Assembly: GCA_013396655.1 (NCBI GenBank)
Contig: WBMV01001237.1
Coordinates: 1,076,716-1,140,715, forward strand
Source of the DNA: Campylorhamphus procurvoides
Taxonomy: Eukaryota; Chordata; Aves; Passeriformes; Dendrocolaptidae
Direction of reading: 5' to 3'
Length of the DNA stretch: 64,000 nt
Within the stretch, counting starts at the first letter, position 1. Each line of letters starts with the position of its first letter. Below, in pieces: positions 23,673 through 37,644 of the stretch. Made by a program: the position numbers and the translations under genes. The notes below the pieces were generated by a model that worked only from the letters and a program-made list of their open reading frames with translations, ran no database searches and was not told the DNA's origin.

Positions 23673-26629
23673 GCATTTACAAAAGAGTCCTCTGATTGCT
23701 TTTTAGGAACCAAGATTTTCTTTTACTTTCTGCACAGAGGAAGCTGGAGATAGGAAATTAGAGAGAATGAATAAATAGATGATTAAAACAATAAATAAAT
23801 TCTACAGGTTTTGTGACTTGGATCAAAGCCAAGATTCCAGTGGTTTTATTCCGCCTTGGCTGAGCAAGCTGCAAGAGAGCACATGCTGAGAACAGCAGCA
23901 CATACAGCAGAAGCTGTAATGCAGAGGCACAGCTAATTAGAATTCCTGTAGGCTTTATCAACAGGTCTGCAAAATACAATAATTAAGATTGGACTGAAAA
24001 CATGTGACTTTGATGTTTTTGAGATTGGAAAAACTTACTTAAAATCACCCAGTTGAAAATTATCATTTAGAATCTTTTTTATATAGTTGGATATACGAGG
24101 CATTCTCTACTGCAGTGATTTTTGTAGTTACTGCAATCAAGGGTAGTGGTAATTTAATTTCTCAATAAACTGTACAATATGGGCATTTCTGTAGGCTGGT
24201 ACTCAAATGAAACGAGGTTGGGAGAAAAATACTTTATCTTGGTAGAGCGAAACTGTGTATTTATCTGAAAGGTGTGTTTTGAGGTAGGCAAATGGCTGTG
24301 TGCAGTAGATTTGCATAAAGACTGCTGGTATTTCTATGTGGTAAATGTTCTGGGGAGATGCAGTTAATTGAGTCAGCTCCTTTCACATGAAATTGCTGCT
24401 GGTGGGCAAAGTCTGGTAACAACTGCAGATTTAGTTTGGAAGGAGGAAATTGATGGTTAGCTTTGTCATTCCACCTGTAAATTATCCTGTTGAAAAGAAA
24501 GATGGAAAAAAATACTCTAGCTGACAGGTTGATGTGCCTTTATTAAAATATTACCTAGAGGTGAGGATGAGGGTCTGGTTTGAACCTGCAAAGCATGTCT
24601 GAAAAGCTCTGCTGTCCAGTGATAGTGGTGGTCTAAGGGTGGAAGAGGGGTGAGATGTGGAGGGAGAAGGTGATTGCTCTGAAGACATTGAATTTTTATT
24701 TTTTTTTTCCCCTGTGAAATTTCTGTGGGAGAATCTGTATATTTTTTTTTTGCTGCTTGTATTTTTGCTGGGCTCTCTCCCACCTTCCCATCTTTACCAG
24801 CAGCTTTAGTAAGAGTACACCTTAGAGCTTCTACAGGCTCCCTGCTCCCATCTGCCTTTAAAACATTGCATTTAATTGCAGCAGGAACTGAACGAGCTGC
24901 TGCTGTGGCTGAGGTTCCTTCATGTGGAATACCAGATAGAACATTGTCCTCAGAAAATGTTTAAAAGGTTAACAGAATTGCTGTATGACAGTACTGAGAA
25001 CTCTAATAGAAACTGTTTCCTTGCCTTTACATTTTTTTTTAGTAGCTGAGGATGAAAGGGGGGAGCCAGTGCCATTAGACAGTGATTTCCAAAATAGTGA
25101 TACAGTGGTGGTGACAGATAAAAATATTATTTTTTTGAGTTCATCTGAATGTCAGAAATCCATGCATGTGTTTGGGTTTCTGCATGAGAATGCAGGCATG
25201 TAGAAAAGGAGGTTACTCTGAAGGAGCTTTACTTGCACCATAGCATGTTTTCCTCTGATATGGGCAAGAACCCACTGGATTTTTTATTTATTTTTTATTA
25301 CTTTGCTAATTCTTGCTGTGGCCCTGATGAAGCAGGCCTAATTAGAAGAGATATTAAAGAAAGCCTTCTCTGGGGGGAATCTTTCATCCCTCAGCTGTTC
25401 TCTGTGTGTTCCAGGGGGGAGCATCCTGCAGCCTCTGAATCCACAGTGTGATGTGGAGCTCTGGAGCTGCAGCACCATCTTCTGGGGAGAAGTCCAGAGT
25501 CGGTTCCTTTTTTAAGCTAGTATTATTAAAATTGTAAATTATTTTTCCAGTGGGGGTTACACAGTGTGTGTGTAGCCTGTCTCTCCAATACAGTTTAACT
25601 ACAGAGGGTGTATCGCTGCTGCCATCAGGAGAGAAGTTACAGAACATATCTCCAGACCTTTTAAAATACTTGTGTTTTCCTGCCTAGGGTAAAATTTAGC
25701 TGTACCTTAGACTGGTTTTGTATTTAGTCATAAACTACAACTGAATTGTTTTTATGTTGCAATTGTCCCTGTTTTTATTTTCCCTGATAATATAAAATGC
25801 ATCCAGTGCTTTAGAAAAAAACTGTACCCTGAAATAAAAGTAATTAAACCCCGTTGAGACTTTCCATTAAGTCAAGTTTGAGGCGTGTCTTGCAGCCTGT
25901 CTTTTGATGACTTCTCTTCTCCCACATGCACTGGGAGCAGCAGGTGTTCAGAAGAGCTTCTCTATGGGCTTCTGTGAAATTAGGCCCAAAACTCTTAAGG
26001 CAAATCATCTCCAGTGCTATGGATTTCTCACTGAAAAGAAACACGTCTCAGTGTAATTCAGTGTCAGTGTCTTTTTCCTTTCTCTCCCTCCATTCATAAA
26101 TCAGTGTATGGGGATGGGGGAACTTCTATCTCATAATCTTTTTTTTTAATGTTGGTCTTTGTTCTCCTAATTTTAGAAAGGTGTACTTTTCCAAGCAAGT
26201 TTAACTTAATAGCTGCATGCTCTGTTCCAGAAGAATATGACTTTTCCTTGTTAGTAAAGAGCAAAAAATCACTTAACTTCCTTTGCACAAGAACACACTG
26301 AGAAAGACGAGGTGGGCTGCTCGGAATTCCTGCACCTGTATGATCTCCTGCTGCTTTCCTGCTTTTCCCTGGCATTATGGAAACCCAAGAGGAATGCTGT
26401 GGAACACGTGTGTGTAAGCACACTGTCATTTCATACAGCAACCCTCAGATGCTGAGGCAGAAGTTGCCACCTGCTCTGTCTACTTTACACTCCCATTATA
26501 AAGGGATGAGTGAAAATCATTTCACAGGTCCCAGACTCTCTAAGGAGACGCAGCCTTGGTGTCAGGGTCGATCCTCACCTCAACACTGTGTCACTGCTGA
26601 ATTTGGCCTTAATCCAGTGGGCTCTTGAA
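23673..26629. other. Unique noncoding DNA
   Basis: Single-copy sequence with short T runs near 24700-24755. No exon or repeat family recognised. A 115-codon minus-strand frame at 26094-26441 has no recognisable domain. Confidence 0.5.
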
Positions 26630-26738
26630 GAATTCCAAAGGTGGAGATCCCACTGATCTCTGGACAATTTATTCCAATGCTTAACTATCCCCAGACTGAA
26701 CTGAGGGACTTTTCTTGCCTTATATCCAGTTATTAGGT
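26630..26738 (-). mobile_element. CR1 LINE fragment, 3' region (diverged)
   Basis: The order AGGTGGAGATCCCACTGATCTCTGG, then CAATTTATTCCAATGCTTAAC, then an ACTTTTCTTGCC phrase follows the well-known minus-strand CR1 3' region. There it reads as a warning-like series of phrases about hundred bases upstream of the element end. The copy is short, lacks both ends and is well diverged. Confidence 0.7.
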
Positions 26739-29091
26739 CATTTTTCTGTTTAAAAAAAGAGTATGTTTGTTTCATTAAAAAAGCAAGTTTATTGCCTCTA
26801 TTACTACAGTGCTAGAGCTTCATGTGCACAGGATGTTGCTTAGAAGTAAGTCTGATAGTTCTGCATTTACAAATGGAATGGATTTTCTTTTGAGGTCTAA
26901 GGAGTCATCATAATTATTTTTGATGTGTTTTGCGTTTCATAGAAGTTGTATTTTTTTTCAGAGAGTAGTTCCTTTCCAGTATTCCAGATATACATTTTAA
27001 AGAAAGACTACCCTGTTGTTTTCACCCTTATAAGGAGAAGTTTCTTATGGAATATTAGCAGTTACTGAAAGGAAAAGTTCATGTATCAACTAAAACCATG
27101 AAAAAAATATACTCTATATGTAACTTGTATCAGAAACTGAGTAAGTTTTGCTGGGAGCTTTCTAAGCCAAAACTAACAGTACCCCTCAGTTTCCTTGTGC
27201 TTTGAGCACATACAGGATATTTTCTGCCTGGATACCATAGAAAAGCAAAGTTTCTGAAACAATGTGTTTGTAAAATACTAAACTTCCTGTGATGTCAAAG
27301 CACCAGCTGGAAAATTGTCTGTAGCTATAAATACACCCAACGAAGTCAAGCCTGTGTGACTTTGTGTCTGAAGTGGACTGAGGTCTGACAAGTTAATTTT
27401 GAGGAATTATGTCCTTGTGACACTTGAGTGAGATTAAATGAATTTTGGCCAGTTTTGTCCAGCTTGGTTAACATAAGTAATATATTGTATATGCAGAGAA
27501 CTATGGCAGAATTCACTCCCTCCTCCTCAAGTCACAGATGGGTAAACACAAGGGAGCTGCATTATCTGTGTTTAACAAGTGTTACGTGGCAAAACACCTC
27601 CTGCTCTTGGTAGGCTTCCTCTGCATCGAAACTAATATTCTGCTGAATTATTTTTATGTATAATCCCTCTGCAAGAGTGTCTGGCATCAGTGCTGCTGGA
27701 AATAAAATTGAAATTTTTATGGTTATCCTCGGACCTGTCCTTTCCACTTGTGTAAAGTTCAGAGGTAATGTGGTTTAACCATTGCTTCCCCTCCATGGTT
27801 CTGATTCTGGTTTTTAAACATAAATTTGTGTGTAATAAATTTGGCATGCAAACACACAAACAAGAAGAGAAAAAAAAGAACCACTGCATATATGGAAAGG
27901 GATAAATGTTAAGCTTCTATCTATGAAACTTATTTGATCCTGTACCTCTTTGAACAGTGTCTTTTTGAAGACTGTAAGGAGAAAATGTATGAAAGCAGAC
28001 ACTTGAGATCTATTTGGCAGATAAAAATAGCATTTAGAAAAGGTGCATTTTACTGGAAGTGGCAAGAAATCCTATTTTGCAATGAGGAAAGAAACTGCTA
28101 CAAGGTATTGCACTACTTTAATGTCAGCCTCCCATGCTCATCATCTCGCTACTTCTCAGTGCTTTCTCTTCCCTCCTACAAACTTCAGCCTTCAGTGGCA
28201 AAAAAAAAGTTCTGAGAATGTTTATTTAGCTTTGTAATTTGTATTTAGCTTCCTACTTGCTTAACACAGCACACATCAGACCTGTATGTGTCCTTAAGTA
28301 TTAATAGAGGAGGTAGATTTCTTCAAGTAAGTTAATACTAAAATTTCAAGCACAAGAAGCTTCAAAAATCACTTCAGAGTTCTCACTGACACACAGATTT
28401 TTGGGATAATTTCCTTCTATAGTGCTAGAATAATTTAGGAAATTTTAGATATAAAATGTGCTTTCCTTGAGGTATCCTTCTCATCCCATTCCAGAATTCA
28501 TTGAATACAGCACTGGTTTGTGTTTTTTGAAAAGAATAGCTTTAATCAAGTAGTTAAGATTTTTTTTTTACATTCCTTTTGCTGCTGGTAAAGTTGAATT
28601 TCATAATCTTTAATGATAACAGAACTTTCTGTCAGTGTTTTTTCTATAACTCTGCAGTGGGTCCTCAATATGTTGTATTTGATCTGGATGGGATGATACC
28701 AATAGAAATAATAAGTAAAGTTTCCTTAAACCAAATAAAAATCAGGGAGGGTTGTTGTATTTTAAACCTCAAAATTCCCATGGTATAATGCATAATAGAT
28801 GCCTAAATTGTACTGCTAGCGAAGACTAGCAAAACAAACAAAAAGCAAAATAACTTATTTAAATAGTCTACTTAATGATTTATGCTTTACAATCATTGTA
28901 TAAAAAGTCAAGTTCTTATTAAATATTTTGATCTATTTGTAAGTAAATAGCATATTTGTAACTGCTCTGCAGCATGAACAAATATCAGAGACAAAAACTA
29001 TTCTGTAGAGTGACAGTTCTTACACAGAATGCATTGAGCACATGCCCCACAAAGACAGCTATTTAGCTGCAGTCAAAACTGTTCCACAACA
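26739..29091. other. Unique noncoding DNA
   Basis: Single-copy AT-rich sequence. Open frames of 61-93 codons overlap on both strands at 27428-28237 without recognisable domains. Confidence 0.5.
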
Positions 29092-29190
29092 GGAAAAATA
29101 AGATAAAACCAATTCCCAAAACCCAGGACAAAAGACACAAACAAAAAACCAAACCAGCAAACAAACCTCAACAAGTTCCCCTCCCCAAGC
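29092..29190. repeat. A/C-rich low-complexity tract
   Basis: About 100 bp with very few G or T, containing CAAACAAAAAACCAAACCAG-like sequence. Same class as the other A/C tracts here. Confidence 0.75.
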
Positions 29191-30642
29191 TATTTCCATT
29201 CATCATCTGGTGCTTTCAAGAAAAGAAGTTTTCAAGAGTTACTTCCAATGCAATAATCTCTTTGGTAACACTTTGATAACACTTTGATTTCTTTTACAAC
29301 TTTCAACAAGACATGGACAATGTCTGCTATGCTGTGGCTTCAGAGTGAAGTGGGGATTTCAAATACTTACAGCCTTGAATAATTGAAGATACACTGGTTT
29401 TATCAGATTGTTTTATGAACCCGGATCTATGTCAGTGGTTGTTCAGAAGATAATTCCAACCTCTCTGAAGCACTTGTGACAAATTTCCCAGAGGTTCCTG
29501 TTATGATGTTCATATAGATTGTTGTCGGGATAAAGATATCAAACACCTGGAAGATTCAAAAAGCCCAAGCCAGCTTGTCTTTCCTCTTTGTATGCAGGTA
29601 AAGGTGATGCCTGTGTTTCTTAAGATAATATTCCTATTAACACAGAAGGTGTTAATTATTTTTTTTAGGATTAAATCCTCTCCTAAGGTTTTATTCCTTC
29701 TATGCCAATTGCTGAAAATACTGGAGAGTTGTGATGGTATCTGTTTTTCGTGTTTGGGTTTTATGCTTTTAGCCTCATTCATAAAAGAAATAGTGCAGGA
29801 AGATACACTTGCAGATAATCCTTGCCTAAACAAAGCTGTAGGTACTGCCAACATAATTTCTTTCAGCACTGACAACATAAAAATGGTACAAAACTCAGTG
29901 CATGTTTTGAATTCAGTTCTAAAAGGCTCATTTTTTTTCTGCCCTGACTGCCAAATTGAAATTTGAAGTAGTGTACAGGTATTTTCCTCCAAAGACTGAC
30001 AATCTGAAGGTAATGTTGTGTGCTTAAGAAGCCGAGGATAACATGAATTGCACTTCCGAGTCCTTTCTTTTCACGTTAAGTACCACTTTACAAGAAAATT
30101 TACACATACCTCTGTTGGTTGTAATACTGTTTAATTTGATGATGTATTTAAATTTTTTCTCCCCAATGAATTCTTCAGAGACTGATTTGATTTGCCTCAG
30201 TGCTGAAAATCTGTTCCTCTCCTGCTTCCAATACGGAGAGGAATAAAGGAGGGATAAAGCTGTCCAGTAACACAGAGTTATGATGTTGGTTTAGTCTCCT
30301 TCCCTTTGAAGAAGGTTAAATTGGCTTCAGATCTTCAATTGTCAATTTTTATCTGATTATATAATGAAAGATTAAAAATACTCTGCACAGGGTTTTTTTG
30401 GGGGAAATTGTGTTAACATCTATGGTGTAAGCAAGTTCTTTCTGTTTGCATAATAAAAACATACAAGATCAGTGATCAGGGTTGATGGAGAGCTACTGTG
30501 GATGGTTTTGTCCATGACTGGTTATGACTGATTCCTTGGGCTGGGAACCCTTAGGCAGTTTTGTTGAGATGGAGTATGTGACAGTGGATGAGATACTGGA
30601 AAACTACAGATTTGTGTTGATTTTTGGCGTTTTGAAACTTAC
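29191..30642. other. Unique noncoding DNA with overlapping chance frames
   Basis: A minus-strand frame (29510-29992, 160 codons) and a plus-strand frame (29592-29966, 124 codons) lie on top of each other. The longer one opens only at TTG. Neither translation resembles a known family. I treat both as chance. Confidence 0.5.
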
Positions 30643-30906
30643 CTGCTGCGAGATCGTGAGGTATGAGTAAAAGAGTGAAGCACAGAGTCCTCAGAGCACA
30701 TGGAAATAGGGGTTTGTGTTTTCCTGTGGGACATGATGGCAATCAAAAGCTGAAAAATGAGACTTTGAAACATTCCCCAATCAATGCAGCCTGTCATAGA
30801 ATAAAAGTCAATATCAAATAATTAAAAATGAACATATGGAGCAAAGCAATGCCAAATAAAATATTCCATTCTGAGAGTACCAGAACATTGTTATTATGAA
30901 ACCCTT

Positions 30907-30932
30907 TCAATTTGATCCTGTCGTCAAATTGA
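30907..30932. repeat. Inverted repeat, 9-bp arms
   Basis: TCAATTTGA (30907-30915) and TCAAATTGA (30924-30932) are perfect reverse complements around an 8-base spacer. The surrounding 200 bp is non-repetitive. A small hairpin or dimeric binding site is possible; no known element matches. Confidence 0.5.
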
Positions 30933-33482
30933 GTTCCATTAAATGTGTTGCTATTAGGAGGAACTTGGGAATTTGACATAATAGAAATGGTGATTTTTAT
31001 TCTTTCTTAAATTGGTTGTCTCTAGTTGAGCTTTTCAGACTTCTATCATCCCTTCTGCAACCCCAGCATCAAACCTCACCTCCTTTTAGCGTCCTGTGAT
31101 CCACTGTTCTTACTGTGTTTACATGGGGCTCTTGTCAGGGCAGGAATTTGTGTTTAGTGAAGTTAATCTAGAATTCAAGAAGATATGAAATTCCTAGTTT
31201 AGGGCAATTTTGGCAATGGAATTTTGACCATTAAATTGTGGGTTTTAATGATTTATTTTTTTAATGAACTGTTTAAAACCTGCAGTCTTATAATAGTCTT
31301 AAGACAACAGAAACGGTATGCCAGCTTGTTTAGCTGAATGATTTTAAATTACTATTTGTGAAAAGTATTTGGTACCAATTTCCTGCCCCTTGTGTTTTGA
31401 CTTTTGGCTCCCTTAAAACTGATTAAATGAAAATAGGATTCCTCTTTTACAGTCTGTCAGTAAGTCCATAGTATTTTCAGATGGAGATACATTTCCCAAG
31501 AGGCATTCACTGAGGGCATTATACTGATTTTCTTAGCTGGCAATTTCAGATACTGTATAACAAAGGGAGCAAGACACCATCATTCCCAAGCCATAACATT
31601 GGAGAGGAGATGAAAAGGTATTATACTGCCTTTAAACAGATCGAATTTGTGTGAAGTGAGTTGGAGCTCTCCTTACTGAGTGGTTTTTCTTCAGTAACTC
31701 ATCCAGTTGCTCCTTTTGTGTTCTGGAGCATCACTAAAGTGACAGGCCACAGTAGTGGGGAAATGGCTTGTCTCGTGTCTTTTAAGAGATAAGTTTGTAA
31801 CAGTGGTACCCATCTCACTGGGGAATTTACTTCCAAACACAACAGTGTTTATAGAAATAATTATTATGCTGCATTGAAAAGTGGCAAGTCCTGGTTTTAG
31901 ACTCATTGGTAATGAGGAAGGAAAATAATAATGACGTGGTTGATGTACTTATATTTATTCTCATAAGAAACATATTTTAAATAAGAGAAAGCATGTCAGA
32001 ATTAAAAAATTGAAGGCATAGTTATTTGATTGTAGCCCTGTAGCTATACTAATGGTAGACATGCTTTATTGGGGCATTTATAAACACCACTAGGTTCAAT
32101 ATCTCAAGTAGATTGTCACCTCAGTTATGAAGAAGAAATTAAATCGGGTTGATCAAACAGCTGATCCTGTAGCTCAGCCACCACCTTATACTTGGAGAGA
32201 GGCATTTCAATTTTATTTTAGAAACAAGCTGTGGGTTTGTTTTCTTTTTTTCTACATTGTTCTGAATAATGATGTTCAACAAACACAAGTCTGGATTTGC
32301 TGTATTTAACTCTAAATCTACACAATGAGTCGAGCTATTATTTGAAGGGAAATGCCACTTTGCTGTGCAGGGCACAATGGTTGCCTGTGCTAGAAAATAA
32401 GAATGAAGCTTGAATGAGCAATGCTTAGTACCATTAGCAATGTTAGGCTTTCCATCCTGTATGTCTGAAGAGTTCTCTTTGCTATTTAATTAAATCTTTT
32501 AGTGTGTTTTAGTATATGATTAATGCTGATGTCACTGATGACTATAAAGATTATTATTTTCCTTCTATCACTTAGCAATTGAGTTTTGTGTGTAATTTAC
32601 TGCTCCACCTTTTACTGTACAAAATAGATCAAGGGATGTTTCCATTAATCTTGTTCTTCTGGCTATAGTTGACTTTTTGCAGAGTGAATAGCCATCAGTG
32701 GAGGCAGGGCATTAAAAAGAGTGATGACAAAGAAAATTTCATCTGCTCAATAGCTTGCAAAATGTGTTTGGAATGGTGAAGAGATCAGTTCTCTCTTACA
32801 AGTTTAACACTGAAAAATTTTCTAATATTTAATTACAGTGGGACTGGTAATATACATATTTTTGATTCTGCTATTTTATTTGCTATTCCCTGTATCTTCA
32901 CAGCTGCTATTTAATAAATAGCAGGGATTTGGTCTTGTTTACTAAGCAGATGCTGTCCTATTTGGATACCATCAAAACTGAAGGGTAACTTTACCCATTC
33001 TTTTTAAAAACAGAATTTTTTCAATGACTTAGCACTAAAAAACAAAACCAGATATGCCTGCTCAGTACAGTAATGATTTTTAAAGCCTCTTTACTCACTA
33101 CTTAGTGCAGAGGAATCTTAAGTCTATAGGGTTAATTTTAATTACCAACTTTGAAGCTTTCTAGAGTCATAAATATCTGACTTCTCCTTTCCCAGCATAT
33201 TTAACAAACTACTTAAACAGTGTTTCTAAGTTGATTAATTTGCTTGCCTTGTTCAGAGTAGTTGCTCTACATTTGGAACCCAATATACAATTTCATGGTT
33301 TCTTGGTAAGCAATACATAGTTAAATAAGTCTGAACATAAATTATTTTTATGTATTCAATTAAGAAAATGTATATTTAGCTGATATTAATGCTACATCTC
33401 CAGCTTCTGGTACTTTGAAGTAGTCTCAGCTGCAGCTGGTGGTTCCCCACAGGCATAAGTAAAATTTGGTCAGGCATAATCT
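30933..33482. other. Unique AT-rich noncoding DNA
   Basis: Single-copy sequence; no exon, RNA gene or repeat family recognised. Confidence 0.5.
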
Positions 33483-33522
33483 ATGTAATATATTTATGTA
33501 TATAATATATGCTATTATATTT
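33483..33522. repeat. AT-rich low-complexity tract
   Basis: About 40 bp almost entirely A and T, with TATATAATATATG-like words. Confidence 0.65.
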
Positions 33523-36125
33523 TCAAAACTCAGAAAATGAAGGTTAATGGATTGAAAGCCAGTCTCATGCAAAGACAGAAATTTTCAACTGGAAGTATTA
33601 AGTTCCTGGAGTGATCCCCCCCTTCCTCTGAGCCCCTCGAGCCAGATTGTTTCCCTTCTCCCTCTTGCTTTCTTAGGTTTTCTGATCAAATACATAAACT
33701 TCAGGTGACTGGAGCATATTAATCCTATCTGTTCTTTTCAAAGTGGCTTCATAGGAACCTAATGCCTTTTGAATTTATCTTTCCTTTGCCAAGTGAACGG
33801 TATCACACTAGGTAAAACTTCATTTTGTTTAAGTAATTCTCTGTGGCAATTTAGTTATTTAACCCAAGCAAGACACTGGAAATATTCATGGATTTTTCCT
33901 AGTGCTGGACTAGTATTTTTGTTGTTGCTGTGGAAAAATATATGTAAATAATATTCAAGTGTAATGTAGGGATGATTTTGTGAAGGAATCAGGGATCAGT
34001 TTGCAAACTGAAAACATTTATTTAATTGATATTTAATATTGCCCCCAAAGTATTGCTTGAGATGTGATCAGGGCTAACTTGAGTTGTATTTTCAAAATAT
34101 TTGACTTGATTCCAGAGAGCTGGAAATGCTTTGGTGACTCATAGTAAGACAGAGCGTGTAAAAGGGGGTTTCTCTTTGATATGAATAAAGAAATGTATCA
34201 GATGATATTCTAGGTGTCTTTTTGAGTGTTTTGGTACTGTACTGATGGTTGGCTTATGTGATGGAAGTAACATTAATGACTAACAGCTCTCTTGAAGGGT
34301 TCAGTTTAGGTGGACGTGCTGCTTAATGTGACACGTAGGGACTGATTCAATGCCTGGACAGCAGCTGAAGAGCAAGATACAACACCCAGGAGGTGTTTCA
34401 TTCCTCTCTCTGGGTGTAGAGTTTCTTGAAGGATGATACCTTTTGTTAAGATTTCACTTTAATTTTAAAGTATCACTGTTTGTTCTGAGTAGTTCTGGTG
34501 GAGATATTCAGGGTAATGAAGGGTTACCCTCATTTTTTGGGAATGCAGAAACTACTGACTTCTACAAGAAGCTCTCAAGTGTTAGGAGGGGAACAAAACA
34601 TTACAGGCTTATGAAGTACAATGTCCTCTAAGTAAGAGGACAAGGGAACACAGCTCCATATATTTCCCTGAATATGAATCCATGTACAGATTGAACCAAT
34701 TGCATGCAAAATTCTTTTAGTTACTCCAAAGAAAATAGTTAATGTTTGTGGAATCTCTGAGGGGAAGAGACATCCTGAACTCAGATAAAGCATTTAGCAG
34801 AAGACTTTACTTGTGATGTATGAAAGTTTTATGCAGACTGTGTGCACAGCATGCTCGCTGGGGTTGAATAGCCTATAAAAATCAAGGTTCCTTAACTCAG
34901 TGTGGGACCAGCAGGAGACCTAAAGAAGGAATAAGAAAGTGAGGCGTGAATTCAGTGGCAAAGCCTGAATTAATCAATTTTTCTGTAGAAGCAAATCTCC
35001 TTCTGTCTCCAAAAGTGAAGACAGCTGTTTGAAGACCTTAAAATAATGTATCTCTGGAATGAATAGTAAATTCACAGGAGAAGAATCTATTAAATAAAAA
35101 TCTTATACAAATCTAACATCAGGCAGAAGTTACTGATCCTACTTGTCTGCCTACCTTTGACTTAAAAAAGACTAAGCCAATATTTATACACTTCTCCAAC
35201 AGTTCTTATTGCTGATTACAATGGCATTGACCAGTTGTAGTGCTCATTATGTCCAGGATATAAATCTTGATCAGTACCTTAATTTACCAATTTATTATTT
35301 TTCTCACTGAGGTACCTTATCCTAATCACATATTGCAAATCTCCTGGTCCAAGCTTGTTTGCAGGAGGGAAGGAATTCCAGACCATCGATCTTTCTTCAG
35401 CAACTAACTTTAACTCTCCATCAACCCAAGGCTTGCACAAGTGGAAAACTGCTTCTTCAAAGTAGTTGAATTGCATTTTTTGTTAACATATTGGGATCTA
35501 GTAGTTTGTTACTGATCTAGCTCACAGATTATTCTAGTAGCTTTGTAGGTTTCTATATAGGAATAGGTAACATAGTCACAAGTGGTGTACAAGCAATTTT
35601 GAGGTGGCTGTGAAAAGAGAAAAAATCCTTAAAAATTGACTTGAAGAAACATAAAATATTTGTATTGAAAACAATGCACGAACTCTTGGAATGGATAACT
35701 TTAGGTTTAACATGAACAGCCTTAAAAAATGTTTTATGAGATACTAATGCCTAGAAAATACAGAAAAAATAAATTACTGTAATACGATGCATTATACCAT
35801 CACAGGAGTTGATGTCATGTAAGGATGTATCTAAACAGAGAAGAAATGAATGCAGTCAACGTGCAGCTCTATGGGGGATCAGATGGTGAAATTGAATTAA
35901 ATAAAAGTTGTTTAATCTTATTGTTTATTAAGCAGCTACTCAATTTGGGTTTTGTTCAGAAGCGTTTCATATTGCTTCATGTTGTAATCTTCTGCAATAT
36001 ATTATACCTCATGTAAAACTGGTGTTCACAATCCTTTCCTTGTAAAAGGAAAAATTAGATATTTTGGAGTAGTTTATTTTCTTCCATGAAATGCTTTAAT
36101 AGCGTGAGAACACATTACTGGTTTT
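33523..36125. other. Unique AT-rich noncoding DNA
   Basis: Single-copy sequence without recognisable exons or repeats. Short open frames of 60-72 codons appear compositional. Confidence 0.5.
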
Positions 36126-36360
36126 TTGATTTATAAAGCTCTAAAATGGTTAAAGCCTTTTATTCATAAAGCTTTAAATGGCTTAGGACTTACTTTCAAG
36201 ACTGGATTACATGGCACCCCATTGAGAGAGCTGGGAAATGGAACTGTGGGATTGCAGGAGTTGGAATCTGCAAAGAAGTTGTGTATAATGTTAGGCTTGG
36301 CCCAGAGGAGGGATGATGAAGGAGGCAGCAAAGTAGAGCTCCCTCCTGGTGGGATTTGAT
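36126..36360 (+). mobile_element. Possible ancient LINE C-terminal remnant (L2/Rex-like)
   Basis: An open frame of 77 codons contains I-Y-K-A-L-K-W-L followed by H-K-A-L-N-G-L-G. This resembles the K-A-L-N-G-L phrase near the C-terminal end of many L2/Rex/CR1-type reverse transcriptases. The two phrases are themselves a local near-duplication with a 32-bp period (36130-36148 and 36162-36181). The resemblance covers only about 8-15 residues, so this is tentative. Confidence 0.25.
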
Positions 36361-36479
36361 TTGGGGTTAGCAGGCATCAGCTGCTGCACCCTTGGACACA
36401 GCTTGGGAGTTATGGCAAAAAGGCCTTTGCCAGCCTAAAAAACGTTCCTATAAAACTTAAAATTCATTGTACTGGGAGA

Positions 36480-36720
36480 GCGATGTGCTAGAGGAAGCAT
36501 TTCTGCATGGGCCAGCCTTGAATATTCCTTCTGCTGGCTGCCCTGCCAGGCTGGAGCAGCCCCAGCTGGGGGGTGTGGGCAGTGCCATCCTCTGGGGAGG
36601 CTTCAAGTGAGGAGTCACATTCTGGGCAGCCTGGATGGGGTTAATCTAAGTAGGTTTGGGCAGAACCAGGGAGGACACGGAGCCACAGCTCCCAGTTCAG
36701 TGATGGCTCAGACAAATTAT
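36480..36720. other. GC-richer patch of unknown origin
   Basis: Contains runs such as GGGGGGTGTGGG and CAGCCCCAGCTGGGGG, clearly above the local base composition, without any family I recognise. Confidence 0.4.
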
Positions 36721-37644
36721 GGAATCTAAAGAAAATTGAAGGTGTGGAGGGAGAGGGGAAACCTTATTTAGGATATCTGGGGTTCTGTATGGACCTCCCA
36801 TGGAGTAGAGATGATGCTGCAGGTTGTAATTTAAACTGGGACTGTAACTATGAATACTTTTACAGACTTATTGAACAATAAGAAGCAAGAACAGCAGCCT
36901 CTGGAAAACCTCTCTGGGGCATATGGTCTCAGAAAGACTTCTTTTAAAAAGGGGTTGTTTTGAACATGGAAATTCAACAGACACTAAAGAATGCTTTTAA
37001 GTATTTTGTTTGAGATTAGAATTGAATTTTTTAGAAAATCTTCATTGAAACATCTTGATCAATTCTGACCCCTCTCTCCCCATTCCACCTCTTGGTCTTC
37101 AACAGCACTTTTGGTAAGGTGGTAAGTCTGTAAAAACTTCCGTGTAAAACCATCACAGGTGGATGTGGTAAAAATGGGGAGTGTCTATACTAAGTTATGT
37201 ACCTCTTTACTTCTCTGAAATAGCCCCACATTCTGTACAGGAAGTGTCTTCTGAATGTCACACAAATAAACTTGCAAAAGGGATAAGTAAGCCAGTTATG
37301 AGCAGCAGGATGATCTTACAAGGATTACTGTCTTGTTCTCTGTCTGGTTTGGGATTAGTCCCCTTGGACTCTCGTAGATGTCTCTGGGTGCTGCTGTTAT
37401 CCTTATTATGATTAATCAGTGGGAAATTTACACTGTAAGCAGACTTCATTAGATTTAAAATATCTGTCTCCATGTTATAAAGAAAGCCAGCTGTCTTTCC
37501 AAGAAGAGATGAAGAGGAATTACTGTGAAGTTTGGGTCATAAAATCAGATTCTAAGAATCTGATGCTGTGATACAAGATAAATTGTAGGAATGCTACAGG
37601 TTAGGGGTAAGGGAAGTGGCACTATGGGGACCAGGGACACTTAT
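36721..37644. other. Unique noncoding DNA
   Basis: Single-copy AT-rich sequence; nothing further recognised. Confidence 0.5.

Noticed and set aside
29510..29992. 160-codon minus-strand frame, overlapped by a 124-codon plus-strand frame
   Set aside because: It opens only at TTG. Neither translation has a recognisable domain, and the two overlap, which points to local composition.
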